A stretch of 5,579 bases of DNA from an uncultured Prevotella sp. (GTDB lineage Bacteria; Bacteroidota; Bacteroidia; Bacteroidales; Bacteroidaceae). The position numbers and the translations under genes are program-made. Below are positions 5,422 to 5,579 of the stretch, one piece after another (position 1 is the first letter of the stretch; every line of letters starts with the position of its first letter). Under the pieces are notes generated by a model that worked only from the letters and a program-made list of their open reading frames with translations, was not told the DNA's origin and did not search any database. The DNA is taken from NCBI GenBank assembly GCA_900762125.1, contig CAAFFL010000164.1, positions 1-5,579 on the forward strand, read 5' to 3'.

Positions 5422-5579
5422 TCATCGTCGCCGCCGGCCCCATCTCCGGCTGACGGCCCGTCGTCGCGCCACCTTCACCACATACGCCGGCAGGAAGCAG
5501 CAGACCAGGCACAGCAGCGCACGCCAACGCGGATAGCCCAGCACCAGCTCATACACCCGCGCGTTATACCGCACCAGAC
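5422..5579 (-). CDS. 3' end of an unidentified minus-strand gene (last 51 residues)
   Basis: On the minus strand a frame is open from the right edge (codons from 5577) to a TGA at 5422-5424. Codons end overwhelmingly in G or C, as in the high-GC genes of this window. The product begins LVRYNARVYELVLGYP and has a hydrophobic, cysteine-containing stretch around ALLCLVCCFLPAYVV. It ends in a very basic tail rich in arginine (RRWGRRRR). A short hydrophobic segment followed by a basic end is seen at the C-terminus of some membrane-associated glycosyltransferases, but too little is visible to name the family. It is convergent with the DUF2442 gene. A plus-strand frame over the same bases is less protein-like. 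Confidence 0.55.
   Translation of the reverse strand, partial: LVRYNARVYELVLGYPRWRALLCLVCCFLPAYVVKVARRRAVSRRWGRRRR

Noticed and set aside
5324..5536. 70-residue plus-strand frame after DUF2442
   Set aside because: It needs a TTG start inside the 17-bp repeat, and its second half is an arginine/histidine-rich shadow of the minus-strand gene.
1..5579. CRISPR array, tRNA, rRNA or transposase
   Set aside because: I saw no regularly spaced repeats, no tRNA-like cloverleaf and no transposase or integrase motifs in any frame.

Overview
The window looks like a piece of a GC-rich Bacteroidales chromosome, most likely Prevotella or a close relative. The protein families and gene content fit that group. 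Two sites match the Bacteroidetes promoter -7 box (TAnnTTTG), and one of them has a correctly spaced -33 TTTG. The gene starts have A-rich leaders or very short spacers rather than strong Shine-Dalgarno sites. The organism is inferred from these signs, not proven.

Layout. Positions 2-694 hold the 3' part of an ammonium transporter (amt), followed by a clear intrinsic terminator (715-759). A short A-rich leader with an inverted repeat precedes asnB, a glutamine-dependent asparagine synthetase (824-2527). The 243-base stretch between asnB and the next large gene is not empty. It carries a -7 box, a plausible 52-residue single-pass membrane protein (2561-2719), an internal perfect hairpin, and a well-formed Bacteroidetes promoter (2735-2766). 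That promoter sits almost on top of the ATG of a GNAT-nitrilase fusion gene (2771-4300). A gamma-class carbonic anhydrase homolog follows after 13 bases (4314-4823). Its stop codon overlaps the start of a DUF4160 gene (4820-5044), which is followed by a DUF2442 gene (5054-5302). The window closes with a short intergenic stretch and the 3' end of an unidentified minus-strand gene (5422 to the right edge), convergent with the rest.

How the genes may work together. amt and asnB form a nitrogen-acquisition pair: ammonium uptake, and amide-nitrogen transfer onto aspartate. The GNAT-nitrilase and carbonic anhydrase genes look like one transcription unit. A C-N hydrolase acting on an amide or carbamoyl compound would release ammonia and possibly CO2, which would fit the neighbours on both sides, but the substrate is unknown. 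The DUF4160-DUF2442 pair looks like a later arrival. Its GC content drops to about 50%, against roughly 65-70% in the carbonic anhydrase gene. The DUF4160 protein lacks the usual N-terminal segment of its family. A 17-base direct repeat lies at the start of the pair and again just after it.

The core genes are ordinary. The parts most worth a second look are the unannotated small membrane protein, the near-leaderless promoter arrangement, and the repeat-bounded DUF4160-DUF2442 module.
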